From Paramacrobiotus richtersi (lineage: Eukaryota; Tardigrada; Eutardigrada; Parachela; Macrobiotidae): 34,654 nucleotides of DNA. This document shows, in pieces, positions 22,030-31,490 of the stretch. Made by a program: the position numbers and the translations under genes. The stretch spans positions 1 through 34,654 of the forward strand of contig JAQGAU010000205.1 in the NCBI GenBank assembly GCA_034698045.1. The letters are read 5' to 3'. Under the pieces are notes generated by a model that ran no database searches, was not told the origin of the DNA, and saw only the letters and a program-made list of their open reading frames with translations. Numbering within the stretch: the first letter of the stretch is position 1; every line of letters starts with the position of its first letter.

Positions 22030-22946
22030 GTTTACAGCCCATTCGTTAGCGGAAACTAGCAGTAGCTAGTAGTAACATCACTTTTACGAAATTTATGAAT
22101 TTTCATTCAGCGCCAGCAAACTTGCTCAGCCCCGGTATCGCGTTTTGATTGATCAACATTACTCGTGTTACAGTGTTGCACTAACCAATATACTCCAAGA
22201 TACAACATTGAGGTTGCATAAGGAATAGATCATCAACAAGAGATACATGGCGGGAATGGAAAGAAAATATAAGATATGACCATGTTATAATTTGATTAGA
22301 GTTGAACACACTTTAATTTATCGCAGAGAAGTCCTCTGCATTCAACGAAAACGGTTTCTGACCATCCCTTCGGTCACTGTGCGGAAATGTTGGTCAATAA
22401 CACAGAGCAGAGGTCGCGTTCTCTATGCTCCCCAAAAAGTGGATATTTTGTGTGACTCGTCGGTCACGGTACCGGATGTATTGCACAATGCAGCATTACG
22501 TAGCAAAGGGCGCATCCGCAGCACGACAATAGCGAAGAGGGCAGACGACAGTGGTAAGCTGACATTACCGTCTTTTTGTGTCAGAGTCACCGGAGCGGTT
22601 TTAAGCGACACCTTTCGCTGTCAATAATGTCATTGAAGTGAGTCAAAAACATTCTTCGAGAACAAACAAACCCGAACAATGCTACTGAATTAAACGTTGA
22701 GCGGATAAAAAAATCAACAAGATATTTGCTAGTATGCGCCAGTTTTGCCACAACATTATGATAGCTCTGCCCTAGTGTAGAGAGCATAAAAAGTGTCTCT
22801 AACAGTTTTCAATAAGCGTTGCTTCTTATTACGCGATGAGACTAACACAAATCCTTTTTCTTTCTTTGTAATCTACCAGTCCCCCCAATCAGCAAACTTA
22901 CTTGCTTAATAACGATTACCTGTAACCGGAGGCGGTGTTTTTTTAG
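22030..22946. other. No gene seen
   Basis: An open frame of 111 codons at 22292-22627 is present, but it has no motif and a comparable antisense frame. It could be a decayed fragment. Otherwise nothing is recognisable. Confidence 0.35.
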
Positions 22947-23216
22947 CTCCAAACGAGCGTTCAGCGCTTATAGAGGTGACAATAGCACCACATCAACGCC
23001 GCAGAAAAGAATTCCCGTGATGACAGTTTCGTCCGGGAACGAGCCAGAATGTGACTCGATAAAGTCTGGAGACAGGCGTAATCTGAGCGGCAGTTTGCCC
23101 AACTTGCACCAACCCTTGCACGCAAATCCGACCGCTGCACCTCCAAGCGACTTCACTCCCGACAGTGATGACGATCATGTGGAGGATTTGAGTTTGGATG
23201 ATATGCGGCTCCTTAG
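22947..23216 (+). CDS. Coding-like internal exon, unassigned
   Basis: Ninety codons lie between an acceptor (TTTTTTTAG at 22938-22946) and a donor (CTTAG|GTAGAC at 23216/23217). The translation is low-complexity and polar with Ser/Pro/Asn-rich stretches (RRNLSGSLPNLHQPL) and an acidic end (PDSDDDHVEDLSLDDM). This is typical of an intrinsically disordered linker in a signalling or scaffold protein. Codon use is balanced and no stop interrupts the frame from acceptor to donor. I do not recognise the family. It may belong with the coding-like segments at 23352-23788 and 24346-24502, but the splice phases I tried do not join cleanly. Confidence 0.45.
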
Positions 23217-23351
23217 GTAGACATTGTTAACATTGTCACGCGCATAGTTGGACTTTCGTTTCCATGAACAACAATAGTTACGAGCAACAGTTGATCACCT
23301 GTTTTCAGTAAGCTGCATGGTTTAATTTTTTGTTTTGTTTACTACCTTCAG

Positions 23352-23788
23352 ACAATGCAATGCTTTAAGCACCAATATTATGCCAATACCGTGTGCTGCA
23401 GCCGTGGCTACAAGAAGGACTTGTTGAAAACAGGAGATGCAGTTCGACTGCTCTGTAACTAAAGCCACGGATCCTGTAGCCGTTGAGGTGCCGTTTATGC
23501 CCCAGGACAACTGCATATTCATCCTAGATATTAATTATAAGCAGCTAGGTAACTGGAGAGACATACTCTGCGATCATCTGGGACTGGGAAGCTGGTCACA
23601 AAACAGGGGCGGCGAAAAGTACCGGTTTCGCCGCAGTGGCTCACGATCACCGTTTCACGATATCGACGAGGAAGACGAAAATGGTCCTCTCTGCTATGAG
23701 TTCCGCATGACTGTACACAGTCACGCACATACCAAGGATTTGCGCCGATTGGTGATACGTATATTCAGACCGCTTTCGTTACGCACTG
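23352..23788 (+). CDS. Coding-like segment, possible start of a death-domain fold
   Basis: After an acceptor (ACTACCTTCAG) one frame reads CFKHQYYANTVCC and GYKKDLLKTGDAVRLLC up to about 23458. A second frame takes over (VTKATDPVAVEVPFMPQDNC, then FILDINYKQLGNWRDILCDH, LGLGSW) and runs to a possible donor CTG|GTAAAT at 23788. The change of frame suggests either an unseen small intron or a frameshift. NWRDILCDHLGLGSW resembles the first two helices of death domains. This is a loose resemblance, and the acidic and Arg-rich part after it does not fit. A decayed gene is quite possible. Confidence 0.35.
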
Positions 23789-24345
23789 GTAAATGTGCAC
23801 CATCAGTAGAAAGCCATCATATTTTTCTACATGTATAGACTGCAGTAATAACCTTGACACCGATGCCGTACACGAGACAAACAATTAGACAGCATGGGTT
23901 GCGTAAAGGTTGCAGCACCAGACTTGCCAGCTATCTGAAGTTTCCTGAAGTCAGGGAAGTAAACGATCAACAATAAGATAAAAGGTCACGTGCACTGAAC
24001 AATCCTTGTGTCACAGCTAATTATATACAACAGCTAAGGTTAAGCATGTGTTGTGTTCTGGGACCACAAAACATGTTCACGAGTTCTGGTGTTTGTTATA
24101 AATACGTCTATAATGCATTTACCTAGCCGATTTCACTTAAACCATGTACTTCTATGATCATTTTGTTTATGTAATTCAATTAAATACGAACCGAATTTAC
24201 GTACCGAATTTGTAAAATCTTTCACAGTGGCATCGAATATAGGTTTTGTTAACTTCATTGGCATTAATTAACTTCGGCCATGTTTTATGACAATACATTA
24301 TTCGTTATTGCATTAGTTTGAAACAAAGCAACTTCGATTTTCAAG
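23789..24345. other. No gene seen
   Basis: AT-rich, non-coding in appearance, and probably intronic or intergenic between the two coding-like segments that flank it. Confidence 0.35.
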
Positions 24346-24502
24346 AGACAAATTTGTCAAGTATCAGTTTTCCGAGTTTACCTGCGATCAACTATATCTT
24401 CGGATCATCGTGGAACGCTATGAGACCGTCTCCACGATCCAGGATGTCAAGCGCGTGTTGCAGATGTCACCGTCAGAAGTTCCGCATTTACAGTCAGGCT
24501 AG
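24346..24502 (+). CDS. Coding-like terminal segment, possible second half of a death domain
   Basis: An acceptor (GATTTTCAAG) is followed by about 52 codons ending in TAG: FSEFTCDQLYLRIIVERYET, then VSTIQDVKRVLQMSPSEV. The pattern of a Leu-rich helix with an ER motif, a T-I-Q-D-V helix and a last short helix resembles helices 4-6 of death domains, which often end a protein. The frame also continues close to the CAHS pseudogene start, so it could be unrelated debris. Confidence 0.35.
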
Positions 24503-24589
24503 ACACCGCGGAGTGGCCAAATTCATCGATGTCACAAGGTCCGAAACAGAAAGAAGTGCAGGTCGTCAACATTCCAATTCAAAAGATGG

Positions 24590-25115
24590 CGGTGGGCCGG
24601 TGGCCCAGCTGGAGCATATGCGCAGGGTGTGACCTTTATACAGGACAAGGAGGTGGTGATTCCGGAACCGATGTACGCTCCGCCGAATCCCAGCATGACC
24701 CATGACCTGCTGGTGCATGTCTCCAGCTGAATCGGCGCCGAGACCCATGCCAGCACCAATGTGTACCTAGTGGCCAACGTGCAACTGGCCAGCCGGTCCC
24801 CCGAGGAGTCCGCTAGCGTACCAGCGTCAGATAGCTGGCTCAACAGCACGAAGTGGAAAAAATCCAGAAAGCCGACGCCTATTGTCGCCAGGCCGACGCA
24901 GAACTGATCCGTCGCACTCTGGATCGTCAGAACGTCCGCGAGATTGAATTCTGTTAAGGTGATAGTATCTATCGTCGTGGACCGCCACCAGCAGGAGATC
25001 AAAATGGAAGCCAAGTATGCCCTGATGACGTTGGAGATGGAACGGGCGTCGGATCCTGCCAAGATGCAGGCGAAACATAACGACAAGGTGGTTATGTGCC
25101 ATTTGTGCTCAGCTT
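24590..25115 (+). pseudogene. CAHS (cytoplasmic abundant heat-soluble) pseudogene
   Basis: CAHS proteins are unstructured, helix-forming proteins of eutardigrades that gel and protect cells during drying. Landmarks appear in the right order across shifting frames. They include an N-terminal block (VTFIQDKEVVIPEPMYAPP, about 24629-24685), then STNVYLVANVQL and the SPEESA motif (about 24750-24810). Next comes the coiled helical core (EVEKIQKADAYCRQADAELI, then RRTLDRQNVREIEF, about 24850-24953). The last block is RHQQEIKMEAKYALMTLEME (about 24985-25045). Compare the family's VIPAP, EAYRK, KELEKQH-RD-EF and DRQK-E-DLEAKYA-K-E motifs. An in-frame TGA at about 24728 and at least two frame changes (near 24830 and near 24955) disable it. 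The C-terminal tail is missing. I see no intron. Confidence 0.85.
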
Positions 25116-25677
25116 GGTCATTATATGAACCATGCAAGCGCGTAGTTCAGTGTTTGAAAATGCTATACTGTCGTCCGTTGCGAGTGGGAGCTCAGTGATA
25201 ATAAAGGTATTGCACAGTATGCTGTCGCACTCTAGTGTAAACAACTATGCTTTTGTACCATACTAGTGCCATCGCCCTTCTCTAGCGGCGTGCGTACTTC
25301 GTGACGCTAAGATAGAGAGACGTAGTCCACGACGCCGCAGCTAGAGAACGGCGATGCTAGTGCATGTACATACGTAACAAACAACTCATAAAGGAAGTCA
25401 CCCCCAACATCGATTACTTTTGCTGACAACAAGCCGTTTTTGTTGTGAATCGGATGAAACTCACGGTGAAGATGGTTGTTTGAAGATGGATGGTTGCACA
25501 GGCTTTTCTGTTAAGCATAGCCAGTGCGCTTGAGATGTACTGTACCGTACACTCTTAAGACTGGTGGGAAACCCATAAGAAAACGAACATGTGCCAAGTT
25601 GCATACTGAAAGAACGGTTGCGCAAATAGTAATGGCAGTTATCGCATGTTATCGTAAGGTTGGTTTCAATTTTACAG
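25116..25677. other. Spacer between CAHS pseudogene and MULE, contains mini-element D
   Basis: Apart from the palindromic element at 25262-25362, no gene or repeat is recognised. Confidence 0.4.
25262..25362. mobile_element. Palindromic mini-element D (about 0.1 kb MITE-like)
   Basis: The left arm CATCGCCCTTCTCTAGC and right arm GCTAGAGAACGGCGATG are inverted, extended outwards by ACTAG/CTAGT and inwards by GGCG/CGCC. The arms surround a spacer of about 35 bases. A further copy of one arm lies at 34619-34645 at the window edge. Such short palindromes are typical remnants of MITEs. Confidence 0.65.
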
Positions 25678-26373
25678 GTGCAATATCTTTTTACTGATGA
25701 GCCGCATGAAATTGCTCAGTTACCGCACGGAAATCGACGCCATGGAGACCTGCAGTACAGTCGCACATTTGAAAGTGTGAAGGAAGACGTTAAAATTAGT
25801 GGGAGAAAGGACGCAATGGACCGGTGCACCGAGCAGAAGAAAGAATTCGAGAAGTTCGACCACCGAGACAAAATGAACAAAGGCGCGAAACAAGTGCGAA
25901 ACTTGACCCAATCTCAGCAGCCGAAAGATGACCTTTGGGAGCTGATTTGTCAGTCCAAGTTAGAAAGCAATCATCCGGAAAAACGGTTTATCCGGGATAT
26001 TGTTGCAGCACCAGAAATGGTAGTTTTTCTGTCATCCGAGTGCCAGCTTCACGACATGGTTGAATTCTGCACTGACGAACAGAACTTCAGCGTCCTAGGA
26101 GTGGACACACTGTTTAATATGGGCGAGTTCCTGGTAACAGTCGTGACATATCGCCATCTTATGCTAAAGTCAATACGATGTTACTCTGGCATACACCCAG
26201 TTATGATTGGGGCAATTTTTGTTCACACTGGAAGGTCTGAGCTAACATACTCATACCTTCCCTATTTTCTGAAGAAATACAGGCCACAGTTGCAAACTCT
26301 ACGTGCATTTGGGTCTGATGAAGAGCGAGCTTTATGGAATCCCCTGAAGATTGCCTTCCCACTGGCTCATCAT

Positions 26374-26435
26374 TTTCTTTGCGATCTACATCTGAAGGAC
26401 ACGATTTCTTTGCGATCTACATCTGAAGGACACGA
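26374..26435 (+). repeat. Exact 31-bp tandem duplication inside the MULE transposase
   Basis: A unit starting TTTCTTTGCGATCTACATC at 26374 is repeated without a mismatch at 26405. As 31 is not a multiple of three, it shifts the reading frame. Collapsing to one unit lets HHFLCDLHLKD continue into IKRKTHDLNVDQG. The perfect identity contrasts with the decay of the rest, so it is young or an assembly artefact. Confidence 0.9.
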
Positions 26436-27180
26436 TTAAACGCAAGACGCATGACCTCAACGTTGATCAAGGCACATCCACTACGATTTCAGCTGATGTC
26501 TTAGGAATTCCAGACGGAGAAACCATTATCGGCGGATTGGTTAACTGTGACTCGAAGCAGTATGATACTCTTGTGGAAGCGATACTCGATAAATGGACTT
26601 AATTATCTGATGCAGGGGACAAGTTTGCCACCTATTTCCGGAAACATAAAGCGCAGCAAATCAAAGAGTGCGCTTTGTTGGAGAAACGAATTGTAACCGG
26701 ACTAGAACTAGATGTTTATACCCAGAACGCAAACGAATGCTCCAATAATGTCTTGAAAGATGCAGCTAAAAGGGAGAAAGTCACTCTCAACGAGTTCGTC
26801 GAAGTTGCCCGCGAGGTCACCATTAAACAAACAAGAGAAGTCGAACTGGCTGCAGTGGTCAGAAGCGAGCGACTGTTCCTTTTGGAAGAATAGAAGCGTT
26901 TAAGAGTGCAGGATAGTGACCTTTACAATAAAGTTGCGAATCCGACGGCAAGACCATTAGCAGTAATCACCAAGCCAAACTGATGCCGAAGCCTTGTTCG
27001 CTATCTTTGCAAGCTGCTTTCAGTGAACTTGCATTTAGGTAAGAGAACCCGAGAATGCACTCTATCTGTATTTCCACTGGTCATGCAACTTGAAAGTACC
27101 TGTGCCTGCTAAGTTCATGTACCAGCAATATCATAATGCTAGTAGGTTCACGAGAACGTCTCTTTGGCTGCACTCAAATT

Positions 27181-27575
27181 TGTAACCGCTAAAACCCTCC
27201 GGACGGAAAACCTGTCCGTCGGACACTTTTCCCCCGCAGCCGCTAAAACAGTCCGGAGGGCGAAAAAACGTCCGCCGTAAATGTTGCCCACCCAGAATTT
27301 TTATTACCGGAACAGGTTTTTGGTGCCTAGCCTCACCCGGACAGTTTCCCAGATGTGTTCTGTGACCCGGACACATTTTCCCGCTGTGTCTACAACCCAG
27401 ACACTTTTCCCCGCTGTGTTCCACGACCCGCGTACATTATCCCGCTGTGTCTACAACCCGGACACTTTTCGCCAATGTGCCCTACGTTTTTGCGGCCCTC
27501 CGGACGGTTTTAACGGTTGCGGGGGAAAAGTGTCCGGCGGACAGGTTTTCCGTCCGGACGGTTTTAGCGGTTACA
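27181..27575. mobile_element. MITE E, complete copy inserted in the MULE
   Basis: Terminal inverted repeats of about 85 bases start TGTAACCGCTAAAACC at 27181 and end with the complement at 27575. Each arm itself contains the motif CCGCTAAAACxGTCCGGA twice. The middle has tandem CCCGGACACTTTTCCCCGC units of about 30 bases. No coding frame is present. Flanks CAAATT and CAAGTT could be a diverged target duplication. A second, right-truncated copy lies at 30637-30961. Confidence 0.85.
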
Positions 27576-28134
27576 CAAGTTGATTATTCGCGTTATCATT
27601 CGATTACTCTGGTTGGTGACGCCAGCGCGCACTGATTGGCCACAGTCCAACAATCAAAATAATCTGGAACGCCTGAAAATGAACGTAAAAGATACTAGTT
27701 CCCGAGCTAGTTCTTTACATCGATTACGTGAAGGGCACCTCGAAGATTTTACGGATGAGTCTTTTTCCGCTACCCCGGTAGAATGTTTTGAAAAATAATA
27801 TCAGTTTAATTTTGACGCCATTTTCGACCACAGGAAATCTATTCTCTGCTTTTTTCAGGCTTGTCATTTCGGGTTTTTTTGTGGTGCAAGGTGGCAAAAC
27901 ATATTGAAGATTTAGAGATACAGATAGATACCGCTGGATAGTAAGTTTTCTAACACCAAACCGCGTAAAACGGTTATTTTCAGGCTAAACTATACATTTT
28001 ACCGAAAGGTCACACGTGTTTTAAGCAAATCGAACAGGAAAATACAATGAAATCAACGATGCATAATGTCAGCCGTTTGTCTGCAGAGATGAGCCAATCG
28101 TTCAACCATGGAATGTGGATCCAGAGACAGAAGA
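27576..28134 (+). other. MULE interior or unrelated sequence, 63-codon open tail
   Basis: An open stretch ends at 27798 (SSLHRLREGHLEDFTDESFS region), and its codon look continues in another frame (YQFNFDAIFDHRKSIL). It may be part of the MULE coding region that I cannot align. No gene is called. Confidence 0.3.
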
Positions 28135-28892
28135 CTTCTTAACAAACATGTTGGATCAGTTTGAAAGGCTGTCGAAAGAGTTTAAATCCGCTGTTCTGCA
28201 GAAATCGTTCAAAATACTCAGATCGCGAACGGACCTGATGTCCAAAATTTCTGGCAAACCCTTGGAGTATACTGTATGGCGTACTTGTGGCTAGTGAGAC
28301 CGCTACTAAACTAAATGTGCTGGAAACGGACCGAAAAACAGCAAAAATCAACTGTACCTGCCGGGGTTTTCAGCTCCATACTATGTGTGCCCATGCGCTT
28401 GCCGTCGCTGCTGACAGGAACATAGTCACGTTTTATAAAACCTGGTTTAATACAAAAAACCGGAAACAGTTCGAAAAAGCCGTTAAAAACGGAGCGCAAA
28501 ACAAGGCTGGTGGCAAACCTTCCGCCACCTTGAGAAGGAAGGCGCCGTCTAAAGAATTCCAGCCGGTCAAGACTATAGTCTCCGGAAGTACCATTTACCA
28601 TGCCGAATCGTCCACCAATGTCAGTGTCGAACAACTGCCGTCAACGTCGGGGACAAGTGTCTCCAACCGTCGTGCAGTATCCCGAACCCCGAGTACGTCG
28701 GCCGGTCATTCCGCGAATGCATCTATTGTATTTGCAGAAAGACCGACACCTATTAAAGTGCGTCCCGAGCCGTACACATACGAACTTCATTTTCTGAGTG
28801 ATTGCCATTCAGCTACTCGTACGTGTGCTGGATGCCACAGAAGCGTTCGTGTCGGCGGGAAAACTGGACCAGCGCCGGAAGATCTTGTCGTG

Positions 28893-30099
28893 GTAAGTTA
28901 TCAGTTGTTCTTGTTTTACACATTGCATCGGCCATGAGCCAGCCATGACATAACTAGAGCACTCTCCGAACGCAGCTGTACTTTATAAGTTACTCAATAG
29001 TGCGTGGCGTAGGTTTCTTTCCTTGTGGTAGAAATTCGATTCATTTGCAGTCATTAGATATATATACCAGGCAGAGGTGCTGAAAGTTTTGGTCACTGTG
29101 CCAACACCTATTTTTTTGAAACTGTTTACACTTATGAGATGGTAGCTTGAATGACCATCTCACTATATTAAGCGCCGTATGTCCGTCCGTGCGTGTGTGT
29201 GTCTGCCACGACCGCGCCTCCAGAGCGTTCTGATTCGTTGGACCAGTTCGCTTTTCAAATTTGTTGAACCAGTTGAACCAAGCTATGCCACTCAGCAATT
29301 TTGTTCGTTGTTTCAAACTCATGCTTTGCAAAGCTTGCAAAAACTGTAGTATGGTACAAACATTTATTACTGGAGTTTCCTGTTTTGTGCTAATGTTAGT
29401 GTACCTTTAGTCTGGTGTAAAAAGTGTGCAGGTATTTGGTAAGGTACTATGGTTTGTTAACCTTTAGTCTGGTACAAAACTATGCGAGCTCTTAGCTTTG
29501 TACTAAACTCTCCAGACTTTTACGTTTTACCATCGTTGCAAGCTTTTAAACGTTATACGAGCTTTGCAGATTTTCCTAATGTTTCCTTCAATTTTTCTCA
29601 ATTCCGCTTCTGTCTGTTGAGTTTTGCTTCACTTCGTCAGATTGCTTTGTGGACTACTTGACATGGTAAATTTTTAAACAGAGACACATGTGTGTGACCG
29701 TTTTGTTAGGTTGAGTTATGGTTTGTGAAACATGAGTAATGTATAATGGTGTGGAAGCAAGGGTTCTTGGGCATTTAGTCATGACCAAATGTTTCTGATC
29801 CTGCCCCAAATGTTCGCCTATTCCGATAGCCTCAACTGTTCTCTTGAGTCGTCTGTCTGTAACGGTCGCGCCTCCAAACGTTATGATTGGTTGAACCAGT
29901 TGAACAAACCTCTGCGGTTCTGCGCGTTCGTTCCATTGGTCGTCTGTTCAGTTTTGCTGTGAAACTCAGTTCGGCCTTTCTGCAAGATTGCTGTGTTGAA
30001 CCGAGTTTTTGGTTTTCGACAGATCTACTTTCCTTTTTTGCTCATAAATCACATCTCTGTCAATATAACTGAAATTCGAACGAATTCTTAGCGAAATAT
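28893..30099. other. Repeat-rich non-coding stretch
   Basis: No gene is seen. A block at about 29205-29290 (CGCGCCTCCAGAGCGTTCTG region with GTTGAACCAGTTGAAC) recurs in shorter form at about 29855-29915. ACCTTTAGTCTGGT occurs at about 29403 and 29460. Confidence 0.5.
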
Positions 30100-30262
30100 G
30101 CAGGTTTGCGAGTCCTTAATTATGTAGGCAGGCTTGCGAGACCTTAGTTGTGCACGCAGGTTTGCGAATCCTTAGTTATGTACCCAGGTTTGAAAATCCT
30201 TAGTTATGTACGCAGGTTTGCGGAAACCTAGCTTGGTACGTAGGTTTGCGTAGGTTTGTTAT
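30100..30262 (+). repeat. Minisatellite, about 28-bp unit
   Basis: Five full units and a partial one of the type CAGGTTTGCGAATCCTTAG followed by TTATGTACG lie head to tail with mismatches. There is no coding potential, and it is not CRISPR since no unique spacers are present. Confidence 0.8.
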
Positions 30263-30562
30263 TAAGATCCAGCAGCAGTACATCGCGATTCAGCCCTAAC
30301 GTTTATTTGTTATACCGTGCGTTGGATTCACAGCTGACACGGAAGTCCCTCTTAATTCAGCGTTGTTTTGTTCAGTATTCGGGTGAACTGTTCCGTTTGT
30401 CCAAAAACAACGTCAACGTTAAATGCAACGGATCGCGGCGCGTAGCGCCGCGGCCGATGCTTGTGTTTATATGAATGCTTGCTTGAATCACGGTCATTAC
30501 TGTAGCAGTTTGGCGGGTACCTATTGGATACAGCAAGTATTCAATACTAAAATTAACATAAT

Positions 30563-30636
30563 TGCTGCGTGCACGGGAAAACACGGGTTTCTCTGCGTCC
30601 ACGGGTGGCCGCACGGGTTTTTGCTTCGTGCACAGG
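30563..30636 (+). mobile_element. Arm of element C family, cut by MITE E copy 2
   Basis: TGCTGCGTGCACGGGAAAAC starts an arm with repeated TGCGTGCACGGG modules. It is nearly the same as the right arm of the element at 33432-34126 read in reverse, and both share the flank CATAAT. At 30637 it gives way directly to the terminus of MITE E copy 2, so the MITE probably inserted into this element. Confidence 0.75.
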
Positions 30637-30961
30637 TGTAACCGCTAAAACCGTCCGGACGGAAAACCTGTCCGCCGGACGGTTTTCCCCCGCAACCGCT
30701 AAAACCGTCCGGAGGGCCGAAAAAACGTCCGCCGTAAATTTTGCCCACCCACAATTTTTATTGCCGAAACAGGTTTCTGGCACCCAGTCTCACCCGGACA
30801 CTTTTCCCTGACGTGTCCAACAGCGAAGACACTTTTCCATGCAGTGTTCTGTAGTGTCCAACAGCCCGGACACTTTTCCCCGCAGTGTTCTACTGGTGTC
30901 AAACAGCCCGGACACTTTTCTCCACAGTGTTCTATTGGTGTCCAACAGCCCGGACACTTTT
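30637..30961 (+). mobile_element. MITE E, right-truncated copy
   Basis: The left inverted repeat (TGTAACCGCTAAAACCGTCC) is intact and closely matches 27181 onward. The interior has expanded 42-base units (CCCGGACACTTTTCCCCGCA, then GTGTTCTACTGGTGTC-like), and the right arm is absent. The copy stops where an 11-base perfect hairpin (CTTTTTATGCT / AGCATAAAAAG) begins. Confidence 0.8.
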
Positions 30962-31242
30962 TATGCTTCCAGCATAAAAAGCGATACATTGTATACGAAA
31001 CGTTACTTATATAATTATATTGTATGCAGTACGTTATTTTTCTGTTCGTAACAAGCAGGCAGATGAGCAGAGAAAAGCAGCAATTTTTACTGCAACAGTT
31101 TGCGTTCAATGTGACCTTTGTTGGCGGTTCGACGTGACTCCCATGACGCAGTCACAGCACATACTTGATAGCATGAATACAATACATAATGCAATTTTCT
31201 CGCACCATGAACCACTTGGAACATTATTTCCCGTTTTGCAGG
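30962..31242. other. Spacer upstream of the F-box pseudo-exon
   Basis: No exon 1 of the F-box family is found here. A pyrimidine-rich acceptor (TTCCCGTTTTGCAG) closes the stretch at 31242. Confidence 0.4.
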
Positions 31243-31490
31243 AACAAGTGTTCAACCGGGGCAACTGGGCTGCTTTTGGCAAAGAACCCGACTGTGGGCA
31301 TCCTCACAGGGACTGGATATGTCGGCGCAGTTGAACGAAGCCCCACTCCAAAAAAAGCCAGGGCCTTGTTAAAGCGCGGATAGTGCCACTGCCAGTGGAT
31401 GTTCTGATCGAAACCATTCAATGCCTCGATACCATCGACCGTTTACGATGCCGCCGAATCTCTGCATTATGGAACCACGTCATTCACCAG
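31243..31490 (+). pseudogene. Third F-box paralog, broken start of exon 2
   Basis: After the acceptor, the translation follows exon 2 of the gene at 18413-20347. FNRGNWAAFGKEPD and HRDWIC match FNESKEKIASYED and NKEWIC. After a frame change and stop near 31333 comes PVDVLIETIQCLDTIDRLRC, then RRISALWNHVI, against PVCVLVEIFLCLETIDRTRC. The similarity ends at 31490 in a TAG. No exon 1 and no C-terminal part is found. It is therefore an exon fragment left by duplication, and on the opposite strand to its two intact relatives. Confidence 0.82.

Larger units (their letters stand above)
25678..28892 (+). mobile_element. MULE (Mutator-like) DNA transposon, decayed and interrupted
   Basis: After an acceptor (TTTCAATTTTACAG) the frame reads RFIRDIVAAPEMVV and FSVLGVDTLFNMGEFLVTVV (catalytic aspartate), then RAFGSDEE and HHFLCDLHLKD. 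These are the MULE transposase core. An exact 31-bp tandem duplication (26374-26435) shifts the frame, and a TAA follows near 26599. The frame picks up again to 26893 (NECSNNVLKDAAKREKVTLN). The C-terminal part resumes past an inserted MITE, near 28135. There a SWIM zinc finger (CTCRGFQLHTMCAHALAVA, about 28340-28400) and a Cys-rich end (TCAGCHRSVRVGGKTGPAPE) are present, closing at a GTAAGT donor (28893). Another frame change lies near 28275. No terminal inverted repeats are recognised. It is dead and 3'-incomplete. Confidence 0.85.

Noticed and set aside
22292-22627. 111-codon open frame
   Set aside because: No motif is recognised, an antisense frame of similar quality overlaps it, and there is no splice context.
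24532-25137. 201-codon minus-strand open frame with hydrophobic stretches
   Set aside because: It is the antisense of the CAHS pseudogene. The plus-strand family motifs explain the composition.
30100-30262. CRISPR-like array
   Set aside because: Units are contiguous and diverged with no unique spacers, and the genome is eukaryotic.
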